From: Sesamum alatum
Lineage: Eukaryota > Streptophyta > Magnoliopsida > Lamiales > Pedaliaceae
Direction of reading: 5' to 3'
NCBI GenBank assembly: GCA_034509735.1
Contig: JACGWO010000012.1
Coordinates: 11,203,983 to 11,267,982 of the forward strand
DNA length: 64,000 nt
Positions 1 through 11,803 of this stretch are shown in pieces. The notes beneath the pieces are model-generated. The model ran no database searches. It had not been told where the DNA came from and saw only the letters and a list, made by a program, of their open reading frames with translations. The translations under genes were made by a program, and so were the position numbers. How positions within the stretch are numbered: position 1 is the first letter of the stretch; every line of letters begins with the position of its first letter.

Positions 1-468
1 CACTTGTGTTTTTCACTTGATTTTGAATCAAGAAGAAGAACAAAGTAAGTTTAAGAGAGCACTAATTCATAGTGTTCTTCTCTTAAACCGATTCCTTCTT
101 AAAACCGTTCTTTTCTAGCAAGAAGAACGTGTGTTTCTTCCGGTGTGGTGTGGATCACCTTTGGAGAATCCATACGTTTGGATTTCGTGAGCATTCTGGA
201 GAAGGAACAACGCTAGTAGCCGGGAGCATACGCTAAACAATCAAAGGTAACGGTTTTACTATGCTTTGATTGATTTAATATACATCTATGCCCTATGTGT
301 TTAAATATATGTTTCCAATATTTACACATTCTACATCGAACGCCCGGTTGGGCACCCAAGGGTACACCCCTTGGGATTCGTATTTTAAATTAGATTTGAT
401 TTAATTTACGCACTTTTCGCGCTTTCTCGCTTCCGCTCAAGCTCCCGGGCAGATCCGCTTGTCCTTCA
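1..468 (+). repeat. 5' LTR of element A, 3' portion
   Basis: It aligns with 7630-8098, the end of A's 3' LTR, and ends TCCTTCA just before the PBS. By eye I count about 24 differences over 468 bp, so A is clearly older than C. Confidence 0.9.
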
Positions 469-470
469 AG

Positions 471-482
471 TGGTATCAGAGC
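471..482 (+). other. Primer binding site (tRNA-iMet), element A
   Basis: TGGTATCAGAGC lies two bases after the LTR end. It is the standard plant copia PBS, complementary to the 3' end of initiator-methionine tRNA, and would prime minus-strand cDNA synthesis. Confidence 0.93.
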
Positions 483-2322
483 CCGGTTCGATTATAAGGG
501 GCATAGATCTATGTGTTTGGCATGATCTACTTGTTTTTAAATGGCTTTATTGGCATGTTAGATTGTATAAATATATGAGTAATATGATAATTCAATTGTT
601 TTGATTTAATGGACTTTTGGCATGCTTTATTTTGTTAGATTGAATCTAAAATTGCATGCTTATTTTTAGAATAATATTACTGTTATTGTGCTGAAATAGT
701 TTTGAAAAAACAAAAAAAAAAAAAAATTGGTTCGGACGGCAGGGGCCGCGGAGGCGGGTGCCTGCGCGCGCGCCATGCGCACGGACGCTGCGCACGGGCG
801 CGCTGTGCGCTGCCGGCCGAGGCCAGCGCGCGGCACAGAGCGCGCGCGCAGGGGCGCGCAGGCTTGCTGCCTGCGCGCGGCCGGCCGGCCGGCACAACGG
901 CTGGGCCGTTTTTGTGCCGTTTTTTGACTTTTTCCGGAAAATTTAATTTTCTGTATTTTCTGCACAATATTCTGAAAATGTGTTAGTTTTTGCATTTTTT
1001 ATTTTGGAATAATTGGATTATTCCTTGAATTAAATTTGCTTAATTAACTTGGGATTGATACATGCATTGGATGCATTGTTTAAAATATCCATTAAATTCG
1101 AAATTTGAAATTTGCATATTATTTGTATGTTTATGCTTTTGTGGTGTTGGACATCACTTGGGTATTTGGAATATCCATTGGTTATTTATGCATGATTATT
1201 TGAAATAATTGTGTTATGTGAGTTGATGGAATCAACATGGGATGATCACAAGAGCCCTAGACCTTATGTATGGATGAATGTATGATAATTTATTTTCTGT
1301 TAGGTGGGGCCTGCGTGCCTCTTGTTTTTGGGACTATCATCTCCCGTATTATCAGCCTCATGATGTTAAGGCTTGTTTTCTTTATTACCAATGTATTACT
1401 TTCAGTTGTAATGAGAGTAGATAGGATTGGTGAGGTTTTAATTTTAAGGTGTCGGAGACCCCAAGGAGGAGCATCAAGGCGTGAAACAAGAAGCACTTCA
1501 AGGCCCATTGGAATGACAATGGGTATATTATTATTGTAATAATTTAGGACCACCCTAGACAGACCATAGACTCACTGCGGGCTCAGTGGGTCGCATAGGT
1601 TGGGCTTGTGATCATCCTAACAGGGGTATGCTATGTTTTATGCATGCGGCTTATTTATTTATCGCTTTAAACATTGGATATTTATGGATGCTAAAACACC
1701 ATAATGTGATGAGGTCTCGGTCACACTCAAACTCTCATTTAGTTGGACCAAATTAAATATTAGGCCCAGAACGGACTTGGATCAAAATGGTATTTTGATC
1801 TGTCCGAGCCTTCCATCCACGGCAATGTGGTGAGCAAGCTACCACTACCCAAGTGTGGTCTCACGAGTCATGGCACACTTGGACTAGGGGAAAGCTGCAC
1901 CATTGTTGTGAACAAAAAGACTGCACTCACTGTTTCCCTGTCTCACGAGTCGTGGGGGGCGACAGTATGAGGCATGATTTGGTTGATGGGTCGGGCCCAA
2001 CACTGAGTAACATGGTTCGCTTGGAGTCCTCGGAACCATGCGAATAGGTGAGGCAAAATATCTTGGGAATCTCATTGGATGAGAATGATATTGGATATCT
2101 CCCATGAGGTCTTCTTCATGTGAATCGTAAAAGCGGGGTATGGAGATTACGCTTGTGGATCCCAAGCCCAATAGGAAATGGTTTCCCGAAACTCCGCTTG
2201 AGAGTTGCGGACTTTCGTATAAATAGTGGGAGGGTTAAAGACTAAAAGACCAAGTCTTCAACTTGAACAATAATATTACCATCATCTGCTAATTTCTGCT
2301 TTACATTTTCATTAATATAGAT
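483..2322 (+). other. Untranslated leader of element A with GC-rich island
   Basis: This is a long non-coding leader between the PBS and gag. An A-rich tract at about 703-726 is followed by a very GC-rich block at about 731-912, full of GCGCGC and CCGGCC runs. The block ends in an inverted repeat (890-919): CGGCACA pairs with TGTGCCG around an ACGGC/GCCGT stem. The rest is AT-rich and matches the leaders of C and B. Open frames in the island are compositional and no two copies preserve the same peptide. A packaging or translation role is possible but not shown. Confidence 0.8.
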
Positions 2323-5300
2323 ATGTCTAAGAACCCATTAACCATGATTCTCGAGACTAACAAATTCAACGGAACGAACTACTCGGACTGGCTGAGAAAC
2401 CTGAGGATTGTCCTCGGTTTCGAGAACCAAGGCTACGTCTTGGACGAGCCACCACCGAGCAACTTATCGGAGGGGTCCACGCCTAAAGAACGTTTGACGT
2501 TCGAGAAATGGCATGAGGACAACCGGAAAGTACGCAGTATCATGCTGGCTTTGATGTCTAACGACATCCAGAAGCAGTATGAGAGGCTGGACAACGTCTT
2601 CGCCAAAATACTCCGCATCAACGAGGTTTATGCGGTTACGGATAGGCATATTAGATATGCCACCACAAAAGCATTCTTTGGCACCAAGCTTGCTGAAGGA
2701 GCGTCTGTACAAAGTCATGGGGTCAAGATGCTCTCCCTAGTGGAGAAACTCGAGGACCTTAAAGTTGGGCTTAACAATGACACGTACATTGACGTGATCC
2801 TCCAGTCGCTTCCTCCATCCTATGACCCGTTTGTTGTAAACTACAACATGAACGGACTTGAGAAGTCTATTCATGAGTTGATCAACATGCTGGTCCAATA
2901 CGAGGCAACGACCCACAAGTCGGCCCCGGCGGTATTGATAGGAGAGGCTTCAACCTCCAAGGCGAATGGCAAGAGGGCCGGACGCTGGAAGAGGAAGAAG
3001 GGCATAGGGAAGACGGTTGCGGCCCCTGCTCGCGCTCCGGGCATCCCTATTGCTCCGGTTGGACCGAGTAAAGGGAAAGGGAAGGCCCATGGTTCTCAGC
3101 GGTCCAAGGTAAATGATGTCTTTATGCATTGCCAAAGGAAAGGGCATTGGAAGAGGGAGTGCCCACAACTCCTTTCCAATCCAGTTATGTTTGTGTTCAA
3201 AGGTATAATTGGATTATGACTGCAGAACACAAAGGAAAACACGATGATCATAATAACGCACAGATATGGCATGCGAGGTTAGGTCATATCTCTAAAGATA
3301 GGATAAGAAGTTTGGTGGACTCAAAGAGTCTAGAAATAGACGATTTGGACAACCTACCGACCTGCGAATCCTGTCTGAAGGAAAAGATGACCAAGAAACC
3401 CTTTGTTGGACAAAGCACGCTAGCCAATGGTCTGTTGGATTTGATCAATACGGATATCTGTGGCCCACTAAATACTCAGGCTAGAGGTGAGTACTCGTAC
3501 TTCATAACTTTTACCGATGATCACTCACGGTATGGTTATGTTTACCTGATGAGGTACAAGTCTGAAGCCTTTGGAAGGTTTAAGGAATACAGATTTGAAG
3601 TAGAGAACCAAACCGGTCGAAAGATCAAAGCCCTTCGGTCGGACTGAGGTGGAGAGTATTTGAGTGGTGAGTTTACTGATTATCTAAAAGAGAATGGGAT
3701 TCTCTCTCAGTGGACCCCTCCTGGAACACCGCAGCTTAATGGTGGTGTCTGAAAGGAGGAATCGGACCTTGTTGGACATGGTCCGATCCATGATGAGTTT
3801 TACCGAACTCCCCCTTTCCTTCTGGGGATACGCTCTTGAGACGGCGGCCAAAGTTTTGAACTTGGTGCCATCTAAAAAAGTATCCCAGACTCCATATGAG
3901 ATATGGCATGGCAAGCCTGCCTCCTACAAATACTTAAAAGTGTGGGGTTGCCCCGCATATGTCAAGAGATTAGTGGGAGATAAACTGGACTCAAGGTCTA
4001 GTTTATGCAGGTTCATCGGCTATCCAAAAGAAACTGCAGGGTATTATTTCTATGATCCCTCTGAGCAAAAGTTTTTTATCTCGCGAAACGCAGTGTTCTT
4101 GGAAAAGGGTTTTCCATCGGATAGTCGACGCGATGAGGTACTCCTTGAGGAATCAAGTGAGGTATCCCATGAGGCGGCAGTGAGATCTGAGCCAGTGGTT
4201 CCTACTGATATTGTTCCAGTCCTCCATAGGTCGGCCAGAGTATCCCATGCACCTGATAGGTATGGATTTCTGGGCCTAACCGGTCAGTTGGATAATGATC
4301 CAAAGACATACGGAGAAGCGATGTCGGACATCGATTCGGACAAGTGGCTTGAGGCCATGAAATCCAAGATGGACTCGATGGGTACAAACAAGGTTTGGAC
4401 CCTAGTAGACCCACCCAAAGGGGTAAAACCCATAGGGTGTAAATGGGTCTACAAACGTAAGCTTGGAGCTGGAGGTTACAACCTTCAAAGCTAGGCTTGT
4501 GGCGAAAGGTTACACTCAACGACCCGGGGTCGATTTTGAGGAGACCTACTTGCCCCTAGCAATGGCCAAGTCCATTCGGATACTGCTTGCCATAGCAGCA
4601 TGGTATGACTATGAAATATGGCAGATGGACGTGAAAACGACCTTCCTCAACGGTTTCATAGAGGAAGAGATCTATATGGATCAGCCGGAGGGTTTCACAA
4701 CTGTTGGGGAAGAGCAGAAGGTCTGCCGTCTCCAAAGGTCCATCTATGGCCTCAAACAAGCTTCTCGAAGCTGGAACATACGTTTTGATGAAGTCATACG
4801 GGGATATGATTTCATCAAGAACGAGTCCGATCCTTGTGTATACAAGAAGATCAGTGGGAGCTCAGTTGCGTTTCTGGTGCTTTACGTGGATGACATCTTG
4901 CTCATTGGGAATGATGCTAAGACGTTGGGTACCACTAAAGCTTGGTTGTCAACGCAATTCTCCATGAAGGATATGGGCGAGACATCCTACATCCTTGGCA
5001 TCAAGATCTATAGGGATAGATCTAGAAGGATGTTAGGAATGGCCCAGTCCTCGTACATTGAGAAAGTCTTGAAGAGATTCAAGATGGAGAACTCAAAACG
5101 AGGATTCCTTCCTATGAGGCATGGAATTAAGTTATCCAAGAAGCAGTCTCCTAAGACGGATGAGGAGCTTAAAAGGATGTTGGACATCCCCTATGCTTCA
5201 GCCGTAGGCAGCATACAGTATGTTGTTTAGTGCACTAGACCTGATGTGGCTTTCACTTTGAGCTTAACTAGCCGATATCAGTCGTGTGCCGAGGAGGCAC

Positions 5301-5855
5301 ACTGGAGTGCAGTCAAGACTATCCTAAAGTACCTGAAAAGGACTAAGGACATGTTTTGATCTACGGCGGTAGAGAGTTGATACTGGAAGGCTATAGCGAC
5401 GCTAACTTCCAGTCGGATGACGATGATGCCAAGTCTCAGTATGGCTTTGTATTTAGACTAAATGGTGGCGTGGTTACTTGGAAGAGTTCCAAGTAGGCTA
5501 CCACGGCGGACTCCACCACAGAGTCTGAATACATAGCAGCTTCGGAAGCTGCCAAGGAGTGGTTTGGTTGATGAGCAACATCCAAGGGTTGGATGTAGTA
5601 CCTAGAATTGTAATTATCTTTTATGATAACAACGGGGCGATAGCGCTAGCAAAGGAACGGAGATCTCATCACGATTCAAGCATATTCTTAGACGCTACCA
5701 TCTGCTTAGAGAGATGGATAGCACGAGTGACGTTCGATTGGACCGGGTCAGCTCCGCAGAAAACATAGCAGATCCACTTGCTAAGCCCATGTCGCAAGTT
5801 GCCCACACTCACCATCTGAATAAGAGGTTTGAGGTCAATAGGTGATTGGCTTTAG
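2323..5855 (+). pseudogene. Copia gag-pol relic, element A (protease deleted)
   Basis: Gag begins at ATG 2323 (MSKNPLT) and is open for 298 codons. Its zinc knuckle, normally C-x2-C-x4-H-x4-C, has lost the first Cys to Phe (near 3121). About 372 bp present in C (about 19816-20189) are missing at about 3195, so the whole protease domain with its DTG site is gone and gag runs out of frame into the pre-integrase segment. The integrase HHCC finger (WHARLGH, CESC) and first two acidic sites (NTDICGP, TDDHSRYGY) are readable, but CGA has become TGA near 3646 and a base is inserted near 3743. RT keeps YVDDILLIG, with a frameshift at about 4472 and a stop at 5228-5230. RNase H is shifted several times. 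In a live element this polyprotein builds the particle and makes and integrates cDNA; this copy cannot. Confidence 0.93.
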
Positions 5856-5869
5856 GTCAAGTGGGAGAT

Positions 5870-8098
5870 TGTTAGAATAGGTGACCAGAAAGCCAATAGG
5901 TTTGACAATTTGTAACCTATCTGACAACTTGATGTAAATGTAATATTATTATGTGATGAATAAGATGAGTGTTCGTCACCAATGGTACCTTCTTTGTTGC
6001 GCTCATCTTACATTTGTTAAAACGGTGTTTAACTTATATCGCAACAAAGCCCACAAACCATGGATAACAACTCGTGCAGTTGGGCCACGCATTGGATGGT
6101 GGTCATAAAACCAACTGATTAAGAGTTGGGTCTGAAAGGTTCCAAGTCGAGGACCTCGAGACAGGGCATCGAGAGTCCTATTGAGACTTGTGTCAAGAGT
6201 CGTGTTCATTCAATGAGTGTCGTGTTTCATCGACGACAGGCGTGAGAGGCCTACACGATCTTGATGGGTTTGGTCGACTAGGGTTGAGCCGACTGGTACT
6301 GACTCACGGGGATCATCATATGGAAGCCTTGGAGGCTTGGTCAGTATGATTGGTTTTTCCCGGTTCCGATAGTACAGGAGTAATCCTCAGACTTGAGGGA
6401 TCATGGCAGTCGCGTGCACATGACGGTTGTATCTTGGATCTGGCGAGAGGTAATCATTCTGTAAGATGATTATCATAAGCCTTGTCCAGTGCAATCGGAA
6501 TGTGTAGCAAGGACGGTGGATTCCAAGAAGAGGATCCGTCCCCAGTTAGTATGTGACAGAGGTATCTCCTATGCACTCGGAGACACGTTCATGCTGTTTA
6601 AAGCTGTGGCCACAGTGGTTGGTCGAACAGGCAATGGTTTCCTGTGTCGATGCAATGAAGCATACGTGGTCTCGAGTATTAAGCATAGATGCCTAGTCAA
6701 GGATGGGAACCGACGCCCAATTTCATACCCTAGACTAAGGCCGGGAGACGGTAGACGGAAGGATCATACCGGTACAAAATCGGCACCTAAATGTTCACGC
6801 CAATTCACCTAGTCTCTAGTGCCATGGACCATTGCTAGACGGCCACCCATGGTAATGGGCCCTTATGGGACACGGGCCCAAGTCTAGCTGAGGGTGAACC
6901 TAAAGGGTCACACACAAAATCACCGAGGAGGTTGAGAGATTGACTTGGAGTCAATCTCGAAGGATAAATAAGTAATTGGATTACTTAAGGGAAAGTCCAT
7001 TGGATGGATGGGTCGATATTGTATCGGGCTTTCATTTAATCGGTAAATTATATTTTCAATTAAATATGGAAAGTTGAGACGTTGAGACGTTGGATCTTTT
7101 AATTGGATTAAAAGATGAACAAGAATAATTTAAATGGACATTAAATTGGATTTAATATTTGGTTCATCATAATTGGATTACGATAAAACCCGGTCCGTTA
7201 AATTTACTCGAGAGGAGAAATAATTCCTATTTTGGAATAGGAAGAAGTTGGACTTCTTCCCTTATTTAAACATGGCCGACATGCTCCCTTGGAGGAAGCA
7301 AAATCAGCCATGTTTCATGCTAGGTGGTATGTTGACTTATCTCTTTTGGATAGAGACAAATCAACTCCAATCAAGCTCTTCTCTTTGGTATGATTTCATC
7401 ATACCATAAATTTTGGTAGGCTTGATTGAAGAATTGATGGTGATTGATTGGAATGAATCTAGACATCCTTGGATGAACCTAGACACATTCCAATAATCAC
7501 ATTAATTATGTATATATATGAGAATATACAACACCAAGCATAAGTGATTCATTATTCATCTTTTTCTAGGAAAAAGAGAAGACAAAAATCCCTCTCCTCT
7601 CTCTCAACTCCCGGCCTCTCTCCCTCTCTCACACTTGTGTTCTTCACTTGATTTTGAATCAAGAAGAAGAACAAAGTAAGTTTAAGAGAGCACTAATTCA
7701 TAGTGTTCTTCTCTTAAACCGATTCCTTTTTAAACCCGTTCTTTTCTAGCAAGAAGAACGTGTGTTTCTTCCGATGTGGTGTGGATCACCTTTGGAGAAT
7801 CCATACGTTTTGATTTCGTGAGCATTTCGGAGAAGGAACAACGCTAGTAGCCGAGAGCATACGCTGAACAATCAAAGGTAACGGTTTTACTATGCTTGGA
7901 TTGATTTAATGTACATCTATGCCCTATGTGTTTAAATATATGTTTTCCAATATTTTCACATTCTACATCGAGCGCCCGGTTGAGCACCCAAGGGTACACC
8001 CCTCGGGATTCGTTTATTTAAATTAGATTTAAATTTACGCACCTTTTCTCGCTTTCTCGCTTCCGCTCGCGCTCCCGGGCGGATCCACTTGTCCTTCA
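5870..8098 (+). repeat. 3' LTR of element A (2229 bp)
   Basis: The purine-rich tract AAGTGGGAGAT lies immediately upstream (about 5859-5869) and would prime plus-strand synthesis. The LTR has the copia-type TG...CA termini. A short AT-rich TATA-like stretch lies near 7509-7520, ahead of a CT-rich segment (about 7590-7630). Confidence 0.92.
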
Positions 8099-8959
8099 TT
8101 AATTCCACTTTTGGAGTAGGAAGAAGTTCGACTTTTTCCCTAATGTGGTATGGCCAAAATTATCACTTTTGAAGGGGTAAAAATCGGCCATACATGCTTC
8201 ACGCATTGACTTGTCTCTTTTGGTAAGAGACAAATCAATCCAAATCAAGCTTCTCTCTTTTGATATGATTAAATCATACCTTAAGAGATGGTAGGCTTGA
8301 TTGATGAATTAATGGGATTGATTGGGATGTATCTAAACATCCTTGGATGAGTCTACACACATTCCAATAATCACATTAATTTTGTATATATATGAGTATA
8401 TACAAACATCAAAGCAAGAGAATCATTATTCATCTTTTTCTAGGAAAAAGAAGAAGAAAAATTACACTCCTCTCTCTCTTATTTTCGGCCTCCCTCTCTC
8501 TCACACATATCCCCTTTGTTCTTCATTTGATCTTGAATCATTTGGAAGAACAAAGTAAGTTTAAGAAGAACACTAATTAATAGTGTTCCTTTTCTTAAAC
8601 TGAATCCTCTTAGATCCGTTTTCTTCTAGAAATAAAAACGAGCATCTCTTCCAGTATGGTGTGGATCACCTCTAGGGAGTTCATACACTTTGAACTTGGT
8701 GAGTATTTCCGAACAGGAACAAAGCAAGTATCCGTGCAACAAGTTAAACTACAAAGGTAATCTTTTTTTTACGTTATTATAGTTTATCATTTTATTTCTA
8801 TGCCTATGTATAATATATGCTTTTAATATTGATACATCCTACATCAAACGCTCGGTTGAGCACCCAAGGGTGCACCCCTTGGGATTTATGATTGTTGCAT
8901 TTAATTTATACGATTTAATGTTTCGCTCGCGCTCTCGGGCGGATCCGTTTGTCCTTTCA
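8099..8959 (+). repeat. 5' LTR of element B, remainder after insertion of A
   Basis: It aligns with 31713-32588 of B's 3' LTR and ends GTCCTTTCA before the PBS. It belongs to a subfamily distinct from A and C; for instance the segment after the leader junction reads ACGAGCATC where A and C have ACGTGTGTT. Confidence 0.88.
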
Positions 8960-8961
8960 AG

Positions 8962-8973
8962 TGGTATCAGAGC
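8962..8973 (+). other. Primer binding site (tRNA-iMet), element B
   Basis: TGGTATCAGAGC lies directly after the LTR end, as in A, C and F. Confidence 0.92.
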
Positions 8974-11803
8974 TCGATTCGATGTGAGGGGCGTAGATCT
9001 ATGTGCTTGGCATGTACAACTTGCTTTTAGGGCTTTATGAATATGTGTAATTGTATGAATATATGAATGAATATGCTTGTTCATTTGTTTGAATTTGATG
9101 CACATTGTATATGCGACTTGATTGATTGGATCTTATAAATGCATGTTTATTTTCAGCTTATATTATGTATTACTGTGCTGAAATGAGAATTCGAAAATAC
9201 TTAAATACGGACAGCAGCGGCAGCAGTTGGCTGCCGCCCCTACCGGCCGGTCACTGCCTGGCGGGCGCGCGGGGGCTCACGCCTGCGCGCAGCCTAGCCG
9301 GCGTGCCTACCAGCGTGCGTGATGGCAAAAGCAGCGGCACAGACTGCGCTGCGCGCAGGCAGGTCCCTGCGCGCGTGCCATGCGTGCGGGCGTGTAGCTG
9401 CTGGCCACCTGGCCAGTGCTGCATAGGGTGCTTGCGCGCGCGCACACAGCCCTGTGCGGGCGGCTGGCCAGCAGGCACAACGACTGGGCCGTTTTCTGCC
9501 GTTTTTCGACGTTTTCTGAAAAATTGAATTTTCTAGGATTTCTGCACATTTTTCTGAAAATGAATTAATTCTTCATATTTGATTTTGGAATTATTGGATT
9601 TTTCCTTAGATGAAATTTACTTAATTAATTTGGGTTTAATATATGCATTGGATGTATGTTATATAATGTATATTAAATTTAAAATTTGAACTTTGCATAT
9701 TATTTATATATTTATACCTTGTGATGTTGAACATCACTTGGATATTTTGAATATCCATGATTAAGCATGATTATTTAGTATAATTGTGTTATGTGTGTTG
9801 ATGGGATCAACATGGGATGATCACAAGAGCCCTAGACCTTATGTATGGATGAATGTTGTTTATTTACAATTCTGTTGGGTGAGCCCTGCATGCCTCTTGT
9901 TTTAGGACTATCATCTCACAATTTTCTAGCCTCATTATGTTAGGGCTTGTTCATTTATTTCCATGTATTGCTTTCATATGTAATGAGAGAAGATAGCTTT
10001 GGTGAGGGTTTATTTTGACAAGCCCATGGAGTCGGAGACCCAAGGTGTAACATCAAGGCGTAAAACAAGAAGAGCCAAAAGGCCCATTGGAATGACAATG
10101 GGTTTATTACTTATGTAATAGTGTAAGACCACCCTAAATAGACCATAGACTTACTACGGGCTCAGTGGGTTGCATAGGGTGGGCTTGTGATCATCCTAAC
10201 AGGGGTATGCTATGTTTTCCGCATGCGGCATATTTATTTAAACGCTTTTATGAATATTTGATATTTATGCATGCTAAAACACTTAATGTGATGAGGCCTC
10301 GATCATTATCAAACTCTCATTTGGTTGGACCAAATTAAATATTAGGCCCAAAATAGACTTAGATCAAAATGATATTTTGATCTGTTCGAGCCTTCCGTGC
10401 ACAATAATGTGGTGAGGAAGCTACCACTACTCAAGTGTGGTCTCACGAGTCGTGGTACACTTGGACTAGGGGAAAGCTGCACCATTGTTGTGAACAAAGA
10501 GATTGCACTCACTGTTTTCTTGTCTCATGAGTCGTGGGGGGCAACAGTTGAGGCATGATTTGGTTGATGGGGGAAAAAACTTATAACTAGAAACTACAAG
10601 CTACAATAAGAACAAGTCCAAATCCGGACTCTAGTATCTAGCTCCTAGTTCAGATAGCTCATATAGAAAACGTAGACCATCTTATTATATTCTTCCTTGC
10701 AATCAGGATAGCGCTGGTCGGTAGCTCATAGATCAGTAGAGCCTTATCCCATTCCTTCATAAACTCAGGAATGGTCAGCTCGGTTAGCTCCTTGTCTCCT
10801 TAAGATGCCAGCTTCGAGCTTCTTCTTCGAATAAGTTCTCACCTCCTCTTGCGGAGTCGTTTAGTTCTCGGTTGTCTAACTAAACTGTATTTAAGGTAGA
10901 GCCTAAGGGCAGCTATCTTAAAGGGCTCAAAAAACGCATTTAAACACTTAAAATAAGGCTTCTAACAAGGATTTCTATTTGCGTAAGTGACCATAGAAAC
11001 TAGTAGCAACCAATGCTGGAGGAATGCCAGGCCAGTTCCATTTTTGCTTCAGTCTCTTATCATTCGTATCAGAAGCTTGAGGATCATGCTCTCATGCTAT
11101 CGGTCTCATCCAACACAACACTCTTAAGGCAAATATCACTCGATGCCATAAGAAACCTCTATGCGGTTGGGGAGTTGCTCCTGCCAAACAAGAAGGAAAA
11201 AGCGAAACCAACTGCACCCGCTTGGTTGTAGGAGCAAAAAATGCTCGATTTTTGTTTGTGAGGGGAGTGAAATTGCTTTGCTGGGTCCAGAAATAAACGA
11301 CTCTATATATGCTATTAAGTTTTCTGACTGGTTATCTTGTCTTTTCTTGATTAGGGAATTATTGTTAGCGGGGACCGGTACCCTCTATAAGAATCTCTAG
11401 ATTAAGAAGAGCCTCTGGGGAATAGATTCTCCTCTTCTAAAAGAAAAGTATTGCTTCTCCAAGCTTAGATAGAGCCCAAGCAAGCTTTGACGCAAGCCCA
11501 CTAGAGATCACGCTTTGACCTAAGCTTAGGTGAGGCAAAATATCTTGGGAATCTCATTGGATGAGAATGATATTGGATATCTCACATGAGGTTTTCTTCA
11601 TGTGAATCGTAAAAGCGGGACATAGAGATCACGCTTGTGGATCCCAAGCCCACTAGGAAATGATTTCCCGAAACTCCACTTGAGAGTAGTGGACTTTCGT
11701 ATAAATAGTGGGAGGGTTAAAGACTAAAAGACCATGTCTTCAACTTGAATTATAATATTACCATCATCTGCTAAGTTCTGCTTTACATTTTATAAATGTA
11801 GAT
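8974..11803 (+). other. Untranslated leader of element B with GC-rich island and foreign insert
   Basis: The GC-rich island is at about 9211-9495 and is much diverged from those of A and C. The AT-rich leader that follows is collinear with A up to about 10571. A foreign segment replaces about 55 bp of leader from 10572 to 11527, after which the leader resumes to the gag ATG. I see no gene in the leader proper. Confidence 0.75.
10572..11527. other. Non-homologous filler DNA in leader of B, possibly organellar
   Basis: A and C read without a break across this point; B instead carries about 956 bp unlike anything else in the window and lacks about 55 bp of the normal leader (the segment ending ACCATGCGAAT in A). 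There are no terminal repeats, no TSD and no LTR-type ends, so it does not look like a transposon. The more balanced base composition and runs such as AAGCTTTGACGCAAGCC recall plant mitochondrial spacer DNA, but this is style only. An open frame at 11013-11231 (72 codons) has no family I recognise. Filler copied in during double-strand-break repair would fit a simultaneous gain and loss. Confidence 0.6.

Larger units (their letters stand above)
1..8098 (+). mobile_element. Ty1/copia LTR retrotransposon A (5' end cut by window)
   Basis: The order is 5' LTR remainder, PBS, leader, gag-pol relic, purine-rich tract and full 3' LTR. The 3' LTR starts TGTTAGAATAGG and ends TCCTTCA, the same termini as element C. 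Sequence right of 8098 continues inside an LTR of element B: the bases from 8099 match B's 3' LTR from about 31713. A is therefore nested in B's 5' LTR. The expected TSD on the right is TTAAT (8099-8103); its left copy is outside the window. A is non-autonomous because its gag-pol lacks a protease and carries stops and frameshifts. Confidence 0.92.

Noticed and set aside
702..986. Open frames on both strands of GC-rich leader blocks (also 9126-9549, 17248-17616, 35645-36173)
   Set aside because: Low-complexity Arg/Ala/Pro strings forced by GC repeats; overlapping in all frames and not conserved between copies.
6489..6812. 107-codon open frame repeated in the LTRs of A and C (also 15458-15781 and 27881-28204)
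   Set aside because: The frame begins at GTG, not ATG, is broken by a stop in B's LTR, and most differences between copies change the amino acid. It travels with LTR identity, so conservation does not show selection on a protein.
11013..11400. Two overlapping open frames in the foreign insert of B
   Set aside because: Short, no recognised family, and one begins inside the other; kept only as a note in the insert entry.
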